From positions 1-64,000 of the forward strand of contig NZ_CAAJGM010000110.1 of assembly GCF_900996235.1 (NCBI RefSeq): 64,000 nucleotides of DNA. Direction: 5' to 3'. This document shows, one piece after another, positions 36,990 through 46,215 of the stretch. Within the stretch, counting starts at the first letter, position 1. Each line of letters begins with the position of its first letter. The stretch is from Paraburkholderia sp. BCC1885. GTDB taxonomy: Bacteria > Pseudomonadota > Gammaproteobacteria > Burkholderiales > Burkholderiaceae. Below the pieces are notes generated by a model. It made no database searches. It was not told the origin of the DNA and saw only the letters and a list, made by a program, of their open reading frames with translations. Position numbers and translations under genes: made by a program.

Positions 36990-37809
36990 GTGCCTCGTGT
37001 TCTTGCGATTGCGGCGGCGCGCGAAACAAAGACTGCGCCGCTGGAAACTGGGTCTGGAAATAACAGGCTATGGCGCGCGCAACAGCCGGCACGCACGCGC
37101 TTATCTGCTGAACAAAGCGGAGCAACCAGGGAGTGGGAAAGGCAGGCTGACCGACATAAATCGCGCCATATCGGCGCGCGCCATCAGGCGGAACGGCTCC
37201 AATGATAAAGCATAGCGTGCGCGAAGCAGCCCGAGGGCGGCAGACAGCGGCCCGTGCGAACGGGCGGTGAAGCAGGCGTGGCGGTGGGCATCAGCGGTGG
37301 CATTCATTTCAATTTGACGGCGCAGTTGGGATAAACCGCACCGCTCGTCGTTCCGCGCACAGGATCGCTACGCACGGGATTGGCAACAGCATGCAAGCCG
37401 AAAGCATGGATCGGCTCGCAAGCGCACGCGATTGTGCGCAGCGCGAGCCGCGCCGTCACTCAGGGAATTCACTGATGTGTCCCGCGCCAACCCAGGGCAA
37501 TTGCAAATTTTGCCGTGGCGCGTCACGCGATATCATCCATGAACTCGAAATGCATGAATTTATTTAAGCATCGGATGTGTTAATCGTTCGTATTATCTGG
37601 CCGCGCGATATTAACGCCCACTCTGTTTCGCCGGCGCAAACGGTTCTTGAGCAAGCTGCAAGCCGGTTTGAGCCTCTGGCAGATGAGCCGGTTTGTTTTC
37701 GAAAAAAATGCCCGACAGGCATACTCACGCTATTCCGATAGCCATCCAGGCTATCAAATTTTGTTTACTTAAATCAAACATATTTTGACGGGCTGATTCA
37801 TTTCTCGCT
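36990..37809. other. 820-base gene-free stretch upstream of the XRE-cupin regulator
   Basis: No gene is supported; short open frames lack ribosome sites and recognisable sequence. The last 150 bases before 37810 are AT-rich and structured: a ten-base direct repeat AGCCGGTTTG (37661 and 37686, period 25), a short hairpin ATGCC/GGCAT near 37708-37722, a perfect inverted repeat GATAGCC-N5-GGCTATC (37737-37755) and an imperfect 35-base palindrome (37754-37788). Confidence 0.4.
37754..37788. promoter_or_regulatory. Imperfect palindrome upstream of the XRE-cupin gene, operator candidate
   Basis: Arms TCAAATTTTGTT and AACATATTTTGA are inverted repeats with 10 of 12 positions matching, around an 11-base spacer. 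The site ends 21 bases before the ATG of the regulator, where an autorepressor would block transcription. It partly overlaps the perfect repeat GATAGCC-N5-GGCTATC at 37737-37755. Confidence 0.4.
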
Positions 37810-38382
37810 ATGGTTACAAAAACTGAAAACAAAAATCCGGCCCTCGAGCTGGGTAGCAAGATACGCGCGCTGCGGCAGCGGCTGAAGCGCACGCTCGATG
37901 ACACAGCCACAGCGGCACGCATTTCAAAACCCTTTCTGTCGCAGGTGGAACGCGGCCTGGCCACCCCATCTCTGACGTCGCTGGCGGGGATTGCCAGCGC
38001 CCTCGGCGTGACCGTGCAGTATTTCGTCGACACCCCCAGCGAAGAGCGTTCGGTGAGCCGGGGCGACCAGCTGCGGTTTTTTGGTTTCGCGGATTCCGCC
38101 AACCTGTTCGCCCGTCTGACCAATCTGACGGGCGGCCGGCAACTGGAAGCGATTCTCGTCAAGATGCCGCCGGGACAAAAACGCTCCGAAGTGAACACGC
38201 ATGCCGGCGAAGAGTTTTTGTACGTGATCAGCGGCAAGGTTTCGCTGACGCTGGAAGGCAAGACGTTTGCGTTGCAAGCAGGCGACAGCGCGCATTACGA
38301 ATCGACCGTGCCGCATAGCTGGGCCAATACGGCGCGTGGCGAGTCGCTGGTGGTATGGGTGGGGACGCCGCGGCTGTTCTGA
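37810..38382 (+). CDS. XRE family regulator with C-terminal cupin domain
   Basis: A 190-residue regulator. Residues about 16-72 are a Cro/CI-type helix-turn-helix (IRALRQRLKRTLDDTATAAR, PFLSQVERGLATPSLTSLAG). Residues about 105-187 form a cupin barrel (EEFLYVISGKVSLTLEGKTF, HYESTVPHSWANT) likely to bind a small ligand or metal. PuuR-like relatives control polyamine, amino acid or sulfur compound use. There is no obvious operon partner on its strand; the structured AT-rich DNA upstream suggests self-regulation. Confidence 0.92.
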   Translation: MVTKTENKNPALELGSKIRALRQRLKRTLDDTATAARISKPFLSQVERGLATPSLTSLAGIASALGVTVQYFVDTPSEERSVSRGDQLRFFGFADSANLFARLTNLTGGRQLEAILVKMPPGQKRSEVNTHAGEEFLYVISGKVSLTLEGKTFALQAGDSAHYESTVPHSWANTARGESLVVWVGTPRLF

Positions 38383-38519
38383 TCGCGGCGCTTCTCGCAT
38401 GATTGAAAACGCTGCGAGCGGAGCGGATTTTCCCGGCCGGTGACGGCCCCGCGCCAATTATCAGGATTGCTATCGAACAGGCGGAGAAAACGGCGCGGCT
38501 TTGATCTGCTTGACCGGTT

Positions 38520-38819
38520 TCACTTCACGATGGATAGCGTAAGCGCGAGCCAGACCGCGCTTACGCCGCCAAGAAACAGACGCCTTGCGACGCGAACGCC
38601 GTCGTCGTCGCTTTCCTGCCTGACCGGACGGGTCGCCACGAACGGCACCAGCCCGAGGCAGGCGAATCCGCCTAAAGCGAACATCACCACCAGCACGTCG
38701 GTGAATTTCCACGGCGCGGGTTCGTGGACACCCCAGTAGCCGAGATAGGCAATTCCGAACGAAAACGCCGTCGCCGAAGCCGAACTTAGCGCCACGACCG
38801 ACCCTGCTGGACTCGGCAT
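38520..38819 (-). CDS. Small three-helix membrane protein of unknown function
   Basis: A 99-residue protein I do not recognise. ATG 38819 is chosen because a strong GGAGGA lies upstream; the 26-codon extension has none. Three hydrophobic segments can be seen (about 10-30 ending AYLGYWG, about 40-62 VLVVMFALGGFACLGLVPFV, about 80-98 FLGGVSAVWLALTLSI), with a charged loop RQESDDDGVRVARR between the last two. It follows the PanE-like gene by 81 bases on the same strand and may share its transcript. Confidence 0.7.
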   Translation of the reverse strand: MPSPAGSVVALSSASATAFSFGIAYLGYWGVHEPAPWKFTDVLVVMFALGGFACLGLVPFVATRPVRQESDDDGVRVARRLFLGGVSAVWLALTLSIVK

Positions 38820-38900
38820 GATGTCCTCCTGTCGCCCGCTTTTCGCATGCCCGCCCGCACACCCCTTGCATGCTCGCCGCCGCAAGCACGCGGCCAAACC

Positions 38901-39839
38901 CTAGGCGGCGGTACGCGCCTCGCGTGCTTCATACGTTTTCAGATTGCTGTAGGCGATGCGCAGCAACGACAACCCCGCATCGCGCTGCTGCGCGGAACCG
39001 CCGCGCTGGATCAGGTCGCCGAGGACATGGTCGGCCTCGGTCGGGGCGTGATTCTCGACGTCGCGCAGCATCGAAGCCGTCAGCGGCGAAGGCGTGAAGA
39101 GCGTCTGGTTGGCGCGGGCGTCGAAATGCGGCCCCATCGTAAAGCCGTTGTGCTGGGCGATCGCCCGGCATTCGCCAAGCAGCCCTTCGATTGCGCGGCG
39201 GCCATCCGGCGCGCTCAGAATATCGGCGACGGCGCCGCGGAACAGACACGTGCTGGCGGCCAGCGTCGCGAGGAACACCCACTTTTCCCACATGCTCAGC
39301 AGCACGTGATCGCTCTGCAGTACGTCGAAACCGGCGCCCGCCATTTCCTCGCCAATCGCACGCACGCGCGCCGACAAGCCGCCTTCGAGCTCGCCGAACG
39401 ACATCGAATGCATTTCGTTCAGGTGGACGATTTCGCGCTCGCGGTTGAGCGTCGCAGCAATCGCGCATTGACCGCCCAGCACGCGCGCCGCGCCGAACTT
39501 CTGCGTGAGGACGTCGATATGACGCATGCCGTTGAGCAGCGGCAGGATCAGCGTGGCCGGCCCGACCATCGACTCGAACGACGCGATGGCATCGTCGAGA
39601 TGGTAGGCCTTGCAACTCAGCATCACCAGATCGAAGGGCTCGACGCTGTCGCCGGCCTGCACGGTCTTGGGGTCGCGCAGCGTGAAGTCGCCGCGCGGGC
39701 TTTTGATCACCAGACCGGCACGGCGCAGTTCTTCGGCGCGGCCCGCGCGCACCAGAAACGTTACGTCACGGCCGGCATGCGCAAGACGACCGCCGAAATA
39801 ACCGCCCACTGCACCTGCACCTACAACCAGAATTCGCAT
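38901..39839 (-). CDS. 2-dehydropantoate 2-reductase family protein (PanE/ApbA-like)
   Basis: A 312-residue NADPH-dependent ketoreductase of the ketopantoate reductase family. It has the N-terminal Rossmann motif GAGAVGGYFGGRL (residues about 7-19), the catalytic Lys in MLSCKAYHLDD, the NGMRH segment and the C-terminal helical domain with the conserved Glu/Ser region NHAPTEADHVLGDLI-like. ATG 39839 is preferred over the GTG one codon upstream. The true PanE makes pantoate for coenzyme A; paralogues with other 2-oxoacid substrates are common in Burkholderiales and this one is not in a pantothenate operon. Confidence 0.88.
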   Translation of the reverse strand: MRILVVGAGAVGGYFGGRLAHAGRDVTFLVRAGRAEELRRAGLVIKSPRGDFTLRDPKTVQAGDSVEPFDLVMLSCKAYHLDDAIASFESMVGPATLILPLLNGMRHIDVLTQKFGAARVLGGQCAIAATLNREREIVHLNEMHSMSFGELEGGLSARVRAIGEEMAGAGFDVLQSDHVLLSMWEKWVFLATLAASTCLFRGAVADILSAPDGRRAIEGLLGECRAIAQHNGFTMGPHFDARANQTLFTPSPLTASMLRDVENHAPTEADHVLGDLIQRGGSAQQRDAGLSLLRIAYSNLKTYEAREARTAA

Positions 39840-39996
39840 CACATTGTCTCTCGGGAGGATTTGTTGTTCCGCTCACGGGCTCAGTGCGGCCACGCCCTCC
39901 GGATAAGAAGGACGCGGGCCGCGAACCGGGCATCTGCGTCAATGTAGCAAAAAATTCCGCTTTGCATTGACATGACGCGTAAGCGTCGAGCCGGAC

Positions 39997-41184
39997 TCAG
40001 AGTATTTCCAGCGCCAGCGCGATCCCCTGGCCGCCGCCGATGCACAGCGTGACGATGCCGCGCCTGAGTCCGTCACGCCGCATCGAGTGCAGCAGGCGCG
40101 TCGTCAGCACGGCGCCGGTGGCGCCGATCGGATGGCCGTGAGCGATCGCGCCGCCTTCGACATTGACGATCTCCTCGTCCAGCCCGAGCTTGCGCAGCAC
40201 GGCAATCGGCACGGCGGCAAAAGCCTCGTTGATCTCGACGCGCTCGACGTCCTTGAGCCGCCAGCCCGCGCGGCCGAGCGCCATCTGCACGGCGGGCACC
40301 GGTCCAAGCCCGAACAGGCCAGGCTCGACCGCCGCGACGCCATAGGCGACGAGCCGCGCGAACGGTTCGATGCCGTGGCTCTCGGCGAAGCCGCGCTCCG
40401 CCACCACCATGGCGGCGGCGCCGCTATTGAGGCCCGGCGCGTTGCCGGCGGTGATCGTGCCGTCGGGACGAAACGCCGGCCGCAGCCGCGCCAATGTTTC
40501 GACGGTGGTATCGGCGCGCGCTTGCTCGTCGCGCAAGAATAGCTGCGGCCCTTTGCGTCCGGCGATTTCGACGCTCACCCGTTCCGCATCGAAGCGGCCG
40601 TCGTCCTGCGCCGCCGCGAAACGCTGCTGCGAACGCGCGGCCCAGCGGTCCTGAGCCTCGCGCGTGATGTCCATCTGCGTGACGAGGTCTTCGGTGTGCC
40701 AGCCGGAATGTTCGCCGGAAAATGCGTCGACGAGGCCGTCGCGCAACATGCTGTCATGCACTTGCGCGTTGCCCATGCGATAGCCCCAGCGGCCGCCATC
40801 GAGCAGATACGGCGCGCGGTCCATGTTCTCCATGCCGCCCGCCACGGCGGCGTCACCGAAACCCAGCCAGATTTCCTGCGCCGCCGAGGCAATCGCCTGC
40901 GCGCCCGAACCGCAGACGCGGTTCACCGTCAGCGCCGGCACTTCGACCGGCACGCCGCCGCCAATGGCCGCCTGGCGCGCCGGATTCATCCTGTTGCCCG
41001 CCTGGATCACGTTGCCCAGCACCACCGCGTTCAGCTGCGCCGCCGCGAGGCCGCTGCGGCTCAGCGTCTCGCGCACGACGAGCGCGCCGAGTTCGGTGGC
41101 CGGCACGTCTTTCAGCGTGCCGTTGTAGGCGCCAATCGGCGTCCTCACGGGATTGCAGATCACTACTTCTCGCCTGTTCATCAT
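39997..41184 (-). CDS. Thiolase, acetyl-CoA C-acetyltransferase type
   Basis: A 395-residue type II thiolase that joins or splits acyl-CoA thioesters. The nucleophile Cys is in VNRVCGSGAQA (about residue 88), the His in GHPIGATGA (about 350) and the second Cys in CIGGGQG (about 380); NEAFA is also present. GAGG precedes ATG 41184. It stands alone between the PanE-like gene and the efflux operon, so whether it serves polyhydroxyalkanoate synthesis, ketone body use or beta-oxidation cannot be told. Confidence 0.95.
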   Translation of the reverse strand: MMNRREVVICNPVRTPIGAYNGTLKDVPATELGALVVRETLSRSGLAAAQLNAVVLGNVIQAGNRMNPARQAAIGGGVPVEVPALTVNRVCGSGAQAIASAAQEIWLGFGDAAVAGGMENMDRAPYLLDGGRWGYRMGNAQVHDSMLRDGLVDAFSGEHSGWHTEDLVTQMDITREAQDRWAARSQQRFAAAQDDGRFDAERVSVEIAGRKGPQLFLRDEQARADTTVETLARLRPAFRPDGTITAGNAPGLNSGAAAMVVAERGFAESHGIEPFARLVAYGVAAVEPGLFGLGPVPAVQMALGRAGWRLKDVERVEINEAFAAVPIAVLRKLGLDEEIVNVEGGAIAHGHPIGATGAVLTTRLLHSMRRDGLRRGIVTLCIGGGQGIALALEIL

Positions 41185-41315
41185 CGTCCCTCACATTCCA
41201 TCAGTCGCGTCCGCCTGCATCGCATCGGCCCGAGGCGGGCTGGTCCGTCATCTCCGGGACGCGGGCGGGCCGGCGTCGCGTTCCGGGTCCGTTCAGTGTC
41301 GATTGGCTCGCGCCA

Positions 41316-42737
41316 TCAGTTCGCGGCCAGCGCGGGTTGCGTATCCCAGCCGCCGCCGAGCGAGCGGTACAGCGCCACCGCCGCCAGCGCGTGGGCGCGC
41401 TTCGCCTGGTTCAGGGCTTCGGAATCGCGCAGATACGCCTGCTGCGCATCGAGCACGTCGAGGAAACTCGACGCGCCGTCCTTGTACAACTCGGTGGATA
41501 GATGCAACGCGTGACCCGACGCATCGAGCGCGCCGCCCAGACGATCTACCTGCACGGCGTCGCTGACCAGATCGCTGCGGGTGTCCTCGACCTCCTTTAA
41601 CGCCTGTAGCATGGTCTGCTGCAAGCCGAGTTGCGATTCGCGCATCCTGCTTTCGTTCTCGTCGATGTTCGCCGTGATGCGGCCCGCGTTGAAGATCGGG
41701 CTCGTCGCGTTCAGGGCTGCGCTGAACAGGTTGTCGGTCAAGGTGGGCAAGCCAAGATACGACGACGCCAACAAACCATCCGCCAGATTCAGCTTGAACT
41801 GCGGATAGCGCTGCGCCTTCGCGGCGCCCACCTCCGCCGCGCGCTGTTCGACGCTGGCGTAAGCAGTGCGCACGTCGGGCCGGCGCAACAGCGCTTCGGA
41901 CGGCAGGATCTGCGGCACGCTTTGCGCCGGCGCCGGAATCTCGCGCGCCTGCGTGAGCAGCAGACTGTTGACGCTCTCCGGCGTGCGGCCCGAATACACG
42001 GCGATCAGGCTGAGCTGATGCTGGATGGTCGACTGCACGTGCGGAATCTGCGCCTGCAGATCCTGTAACTGGTTCTGCGCGCGGGCCACGTCGAGTTGCG
42101 TCGACAGGCCGTAATGCAGCCGCTCCTGCGTGAGCTTGAGCGCGCGGCGGCGGATATCCTCGTTGTCGTTGAGAATCTGCAGCTCCGATTGCGCCCAGCG
42201 CAGGTCGATATAAGCGCCCGCCGTATTGGCCGCAAGCGCGAGCCGCAATTCGTCCAGCGATGCTTCGCGGCCCGCGAGCTGGGCTTGCGCCGCCAACACG
42301 GCGAGGCGCTCGCCGCCGAACACGTCCGGCGTCCAGCTTGCCGCCACGCCAAAGCCCGCCTGGCGCACGTAACCGAGCGGCGGCGGCGCGTTTTCGCGTT
42401 GGTCGGCGGCTGTTGCCGTGGCATCGAGTTCGGGCAGCAGATACGAGCGCTGCTGCGTCGTGATGGCCTGCGCCTGCTTGACACGCTCGACGGCGGCCTG
42501 CACATCCAGATTGCCGTTCAGCACGGATTCGACCAGTTGATGCAGCACCGGGTCGCCAAAGTGCTCCCACCAGGCGTCGGCATCCACGCTATCTTGCGGC
42601 GCGTCGACGCTCCACGCCGTGGGCGCCACGCTTTGCGCCACGTGCGGCAGGTCCGCATGCGTCTCCGGCTGCACCGCACATGCCGCCAGCGCCAGCAGCA
42701 TCGCCGCGGCCACCGTTTTTTCTGCGATCGATTTCAT
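41316..42737 (-). CDS. Outer-membrane efflux lipoprotein, NodT/OprM-like
   Basis: A 473-residue TolC-type outer-membrane channel. The lipobox LAAC places the acylated Cys at residue 20 (start ATG 42737). Two repeated outer-membrane-efflux domains follow, with features such as WWEHFGDPVLHQLVE, GLSTQLDVARAQNQL and FLDVLDAQQAYLRDSEALNQ. Twenty bases separate it from the EmrB-like gene, so the three efflux genes form one operon under the MarR-type regulators upstream. It provides the exit duct of the tripartite pump. Confidence 0.94.
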   Translation of the reverse strand: MKSIAEKTVAAAMLLALAACAVQPETHADLPHVAQSVAPTAWSVDAPQDSVDADAWWEHFGDPVLHQLVESVLNGNLDVQAAVERVKQAQAITTQQRSYLLPELDATATAADQRENAPPPLGYVRQAGFGVAASWTPDVFGGERLAVLAAQAQLAGREASLDELRLALAANTAGAYIDLRWAQSELQILNDNEDIRRRALKLTQERLHYGLSTQLDVARAQNQLQDLQAQIPHVQSTIQHQLSLIAVYSGRTPESVNSLLLTQAREIPAPAQSVPQILPSEALLRRPDVRTAYASVEQRAAEVGAAKAQRYPQFKLNLADGLLASSYLGLPTLTDNLFSAALNATSPIFNAGRITANIDENESRMRESQLGLQQTMLQALKEVEDTRSDLVSDAVQVDRLGGALDASGHALHLSTELYKDGASSFLDVLDAQQAYLRDSEALNQAKRAHALAAVALYRSLGGGWDTQPALAAN

Positions 42738-42757
42738 ATCGCTATCCTGAAGATTGT

Positions 42758-44329
42758 CTAATGGGCGTCGGGAGGCGGCGAGCTCAAGCCGAACGGGCGC
42801 GAAAACGCCACGCTCACGAGCCCCACCACGAAGCACAACGCCACCGCGAGAAAGGCGTCGGAGAAGGTCAGCACCAGCGCTTCGCGCATCAGCAGCGTAT
42901 GCAGCAGGTCGAGGCCCGCATGGCCCGCGTTGAGCGCATTGCCGCCTACCGCGGCGAGCCGGCTGGCCTGCTGCTGCAACAGACCTTCGACCACCGGCCG
43001 GCCGACGCTGAGGTGTTCATCAAGCCGTTCGTAGTGCAGATTGAGACGGTCGTTGAGCATGGTGCTGCTCACCGCGATGCCGATGGCGCCGCCCAGATTC
43101 CGCATCAGATTGAACAGGCCGCTCGCCGAGCGCAACCGGGATGGCGGCAGCGAGCCGAGCGCCATGGTGACGATGGGCGGCACGCAAAACTGCTGGCCGA
43201 TGCCGCGCAAGGCCTGCGGCAGCAGCAACTCCTGCCAGCCCCACTGGCTGGTCAACGGCACGTATAGATAGCAGCCGAGGCCAAAGCACGCGAGGCCGAA
43301 GATCATCAACCAGCGCATGTCGATAAACCGCGCCAGCGTCGAATACGCCGCCAGCGCCAGCAACTGAAAACACCCCACCGACAACAACGCCAGACCGATC
43401 TGCAGCGAGTCGAAACCGCGCACGCGCGAGAGGAACACCGGCGTCAGGAACACGGAGCAGAACAGCCCCACGCCGGTGATGAACGACAGCAAACTGCCGA
43501 TGCCGAAGTTGCGCACCGCCAGCGCGCGCAAATCCACGATCGGCTGTTTAGCCGTGAACGCATGCACGATGAACAGGAAACCGCAAATCGCCGAAACCCA
43601 CGTGCACAGCAGGATGGCATCGTCGCCGAACCAGTTCTTGCGCGGCCCTTCTTCGAGCACGTATTCGAGGCAGCCGAGGAACGCCGACATCAAGAGGATT
43701 CCCAGGTAATCGCCCTTTTTCGCCAGCGACAGATCCACCTCGTCGATATGCACGAACTTCGGCACCATCACCGTGACGAGCACGCCCGGCACGAGGTTCA
43801 GATAGAACAGCCAATGCCACGACCATTGCGCGGTGATCCAGCCGCCGATCACCGGGCCAATGGTCGGCGCGAGCGAAGCCAGCGCGCCGATGGTGGTCGA
43901 GGCGATCAGCCGCTGCTTGCCGGGGAACAGCACGAAGGCGGTGGTGAACACCGTGGGAATCATCGCCGCGCCCAGCGCGCCTTGCAGGCCGCGAAACAGG
44001 ATCATCGAATTGATGTCCCACGCGAGGCCGCACAGCATGCTGGTGATCGTGAAGCCGAGTGCGGAGAACGCGAACAGCCAGCGCGTCGAGAATACGCGCG
44101 TGAGCCAGCCGGACATCGGGATCACCATGATTTCCGCGATCAGGTACGAGGTCTGCACCCACGACAGCTCGTCCTGGCTGGCAGATAGCCCACCGCCGAT
44201 ATCCCGCAATGATGACGCGACGATCTGGATATCCAGCGTCGCCATGAAAAAGCCGAGGCACATCAGCGCAAACGCGAAGGCCTTGGTACGGGCCGGCTGG
44301 TCGGCCGGATTGAGCGGAGGGTGGGTCAT
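42758..44329 (-). CDS. emrB: MFS drug efflux transporter, DHA2 family (EmrB-like)
   Basis: A 523-residue proton antiporter with about fourteen membrane helices. Family segments are FMATLDIQIVASSLRDI, SWVQTSYLIAEIMVIPMSGW, FRGLQGALGAAMIPTVFTTA and GPVIGGWITAQWSWHWLFYL. It exports hydrophobic compounds together with the adaptor (44364-45512) and outer-membrane channel (41316-42737). It starts 34 bases after the adaptor gene. The natural substrate cannot be read from sequence. Confidence 0.95.
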   Translation of the reverse strand: MTHPPLNPADQPARTKAFAFALMCLGFFMATLDIQIVASSLRDIGGGLSASQDELSWVQTSYLIAEIMVIPMSGWLTRVFSTRWLFAFSALGFTITSMLCGLAWDINSMILFRGLQGALGAAMIPTVFTTAFVLFPGKQRLIASTTIGALASLAPTIGPVIGGWITAQWSWHWLFYLNLVPGVLVTVMVPKFVHIDEVDLSLAKKGDYLGILLMSAFLGCLEYVLEEGPRKNWFGDDAILLCTWVSAICGFLFIVHAFTAKQPIVDLRALAVRNFGIGSLLSFITGVGLFCSVFLTPVFLSRVRGFDSLQIGLALLSVGCFQLLALAAYSTLARFIDMRWLMIFGLACFGLGCYLYVPLTSQWGWQELLLPQALRGIGQQFCVPPIVTMALGSLPPSRLRSASGLFNLMRNLGGAIGIAVSSTMLNDRLNLHYERLDEHLSVGRPVVEGLLQQQASRLAAVGGNALNAGHAGLDLLHTLLMREALVLTFSDAFLAVALCFVVGLVSVAFSRPFGLSSPPPDAH

Positions 44330-44363
44330 GGTCGGCGTATCTCAGGCGAGCGCGAGGCGCGGA

Positions 44364-45512
44364 TCACGAATGCGCCGGCGCGTTGATGCTGCTGGCGTTA
44401 CCGGTGTTGCCGGCGCCGCCGTTGCCGCTATCGAGATGCACCTTGACCGTCGCCGACAGGCCCGGACGCAGCACGCCCTGCATGTCCTGCGGCACGTCGA
44501 GATGAATCCGCACCGGCACGCGCTGCACGATCTTCGTGAAGTTGCCGGTCGCGTTTTCGGCGGGCAACACGCTGAAGGTCGCACCGGTGGCGGGCGCGAG
44601 GCTGTCCACCACGCCGTGCAGCGACTGGCTGGAGGCGTCGAGCGAGACGTCCGCCTTATCGCCCACGCGCATCTTCTTCAACTGGTCTTCCTTGAAGTTC
44701 GCATCGACCCACAGGCCCGACGAAGGCACCACCGTCAGCAGCGACACGCCCGTATTGGCCAGCAGCCCCACCTGCGCCGTGCGATTGCCGACATAACCAT
44801 CCACCGGCGAGCGAATCGTCGTGTACTCGACGTTCAATTCGGCGACGCGCTGCGCCGCCTGCGCCGTCGCGACACGCGCCTCAGCCGCCCCGATCTGCGC
44901 ATCGAGCACGCTGATCTCGCGCTGCGCGGCAAGCAGCGCGGCGCCGCTGCGATCGACCGAGGCATGTGCCTTGGCGAGATCCGCGTCGGCGCGTTCGACG
45001 ACCTGGTTCGACACCGCCTCGTCCTTCACCAGCTCACGGTAACGCGTCTCGTCCTGGGCGCTGCGGGTCAGTTCCGCAGCCGAGGCCTTCACCTCGGCGG
45101 CCTGCTCGTTGATGGTCGCCAGTTGCAGCGACTTCCTCGCCTGCAATTCGGTGACGGCTGCCTGCGCGCTCTGCACTTCGGCGCGTGCCTGCGCGAGACG
45201 CGCATCGTAGTCGCGGGCGTCGAGGCGGATCAGCACCTGATTCACCTGCACGCGCTGGTTGTCGCGCACCATCACGTCGGTGACGAAGCCGCTCACCTTC
45301 GGCGCCATTACCGTGACGTCGCCGCCGACGTAAGCGTCATCCGTGCTTTCGACAAAGCGGCCGACGATAAACCAGTACGACAGCGCGCACGCCAGCACCA
45401 CCAGCACGGTGATGACCGCGAGCAGCATCCACGGAATGCGGCGGGCCGGTTGCGCGGCGCCGGCGGCATCGGTGGCGCCAGCCGGGGCGAGAGTAGAAGG
45501 AGTCGTGGACAT
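44364..45512 (-). CDS. emrA: Periplasmic adaptor of drug efflux pump (EmrA/HlyD-like)
   Basis: A 382-residue membrane-fusion protein: short cytoplasmic start, one membrane helix (about 28-50, PWMLLAVITVLVVLACALS), then a lipoyl/barrel-sandwich domain (FVESTDDAYVGGDVTVMAPK, VRDNQRVQVNQVLIRLD), a long alpha hairpin and the closing half (YTTIRSPVDGYVGNRTAQVG). No ribosome binding site precedes ATG 45512; instead a MarR-type palindrome begins six bases upstream, so translation may be leaderless or initiation unusual. First structural gene of the pump operon. Confidence 0.94.
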   Translation of the reverse strand: MSTTPSTLAPAGATDAAGAAQPARRIPWMLLAVITVLVVLACALSYWFIVGRFVESTDDAYVGGDVTVMAPKVSGFVTDVMVRDNQRVQVNQVLIRLDARDYDARLAQARAEVQSAQAAVTELQARKSLQLATINEQAAEVKASAAELTRSAQDETRYRELVKDEAVSNQVVERADADLAKAHASVDRSGAALLAAQREISVLDAQIGAAEARVATAQAAQRVAELNVEYTTIRSPVDGYVGNRTAQVGLLANTGVSLLTVVPSSGLWVDANFKEDQLKKMRVGDKADVSLDASSQSLHGVVDSLAPATGATFSVLPAENATGNFTKIVQRVPVRIHLDVPQDMQGVLRPGLSATVKVHLDSGNGGAGNTGNASSINAPAHS

Positions 45513-45517
45513 GTTTA

Positions 45518-45534
45518 TGTGTGCGTATGCACTA
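45518..45534. promoter_or_regulatory. MarR-type operator 1, at the emrA start
   Basis: Core GTGCGTATGCAC (45521-45532), a palindrome of GTGC-N4-GCAC, six bases upstream of the emrA ATG. Its core is the exact reverse complement of operator 2 at 46106-46117 and matches operator 3 at 10 of 12 positions. Confidence 0.7.
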
Positions 45535-45641
45535 AATAGAGATCAAAATAGGCGTAAAAAAACCGTGAACAGCACGCCAACCTGTGCCGGCCTGAGCGAG
45601 CGCCTTGGCGCCTGCCCGGGTCGCATGCCGCGCCTGATCGC

Positions 45642-46058
45642 TCAGGCCTTCGTCATCGCAAACAACTCGCGCCGCAATTCGGCGGCGCGTTCCGCTCCGA
45701 AGCGTTGCTCGAACTCTTCCTGGGCGGCACGCCATTGCAACCGCGCGGCGACCAGTTTGACAGCGCCGGTTTCGGTGAGACTGAGCGACAGCTCCCTGCC
45801 CTTCGTTTCAGCGCTGCGGCTCGATAGCAGGCCGTCGCGCTGCAACGGCTGCAAGGCTCGCACGAGGGTGGTCCGCTCCATCACCATCTCCTCGGCCAGT
45901 TGCTTCATCGTCATGGGCGCCGCACGCTTGATCCTCGTCAGGATCGAGAACTGCGTGATCGTCAGGCCCACCTGCGCGAGATGCCGGTCGTATAGCTGCG
46001 ACACGTAGCGGGCCGCCTGGCGAATCGCAAAACAGTCGTCATCGGGTAGCGTTTCCAT
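45642..46058 (-). CDS. MarR family regulator 1 of the efflux operon
   Basis: A 138-residue winged-helix repressor. It has the MarR helices (QLYDRHLAQVGLTITQFSIL), recognition region MTMKQLAEEMVMERTTLVRA and wing (LQRDGLLSSRSAETKGRELS). It lies 129 bases upstream of emrA on the same strand and is a clear paralogue of the MarR gene at 46216-46641 (shared motifs RQAARYV, MVM-RTTLVRAL-PLQRDGL). Its promoter carries operator 2 between a possible TTGAGT -35 and TGTAAA -10. Confidence 0.93.
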   Translation of the reverse strand: METLPDDDCFAIRQAARYVSQLYDRHLAQVGLTITQFSILTRIKRAAPMTMKQLAEEMVMERTTLVRALQPLQRDGLLSSRSAETKGRELSLSLTETGAVKLVAARLQWRAAQEEFEQRFGAERAAELRRELFAMTKA

Positions 46059-46103
46059 GGCGTCGTTTTTGTCCGTGCCTTGTGCGTTTTATTTACAGCT
46101 CAC

Positions 46104-46119
46104 GAGTGCATACGCACTC
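46104..46119. promoter_or_regulatory. MarR-type operator 2, upstream of MarR regulator 1
   Basis: Perfect six-base arms GAGTGC and GCACTC around ATAC, 45 bases upstream of ATG 46058. On the minus strand it falls between TTGAGT and TGTAAA, which are separated by 18 bases, so bound repressor would cover the promoter. Confidence 0.7.
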
Positions 46120-46215
46120 AAATAATTAAAACAAAACCGCCAATCTGACGACGCCCAATTGCCACGCCGTCGATTCACGGTTTGCTGCGAGCGCGCCGCG
46201 TGCCGCGCCTCTTGC

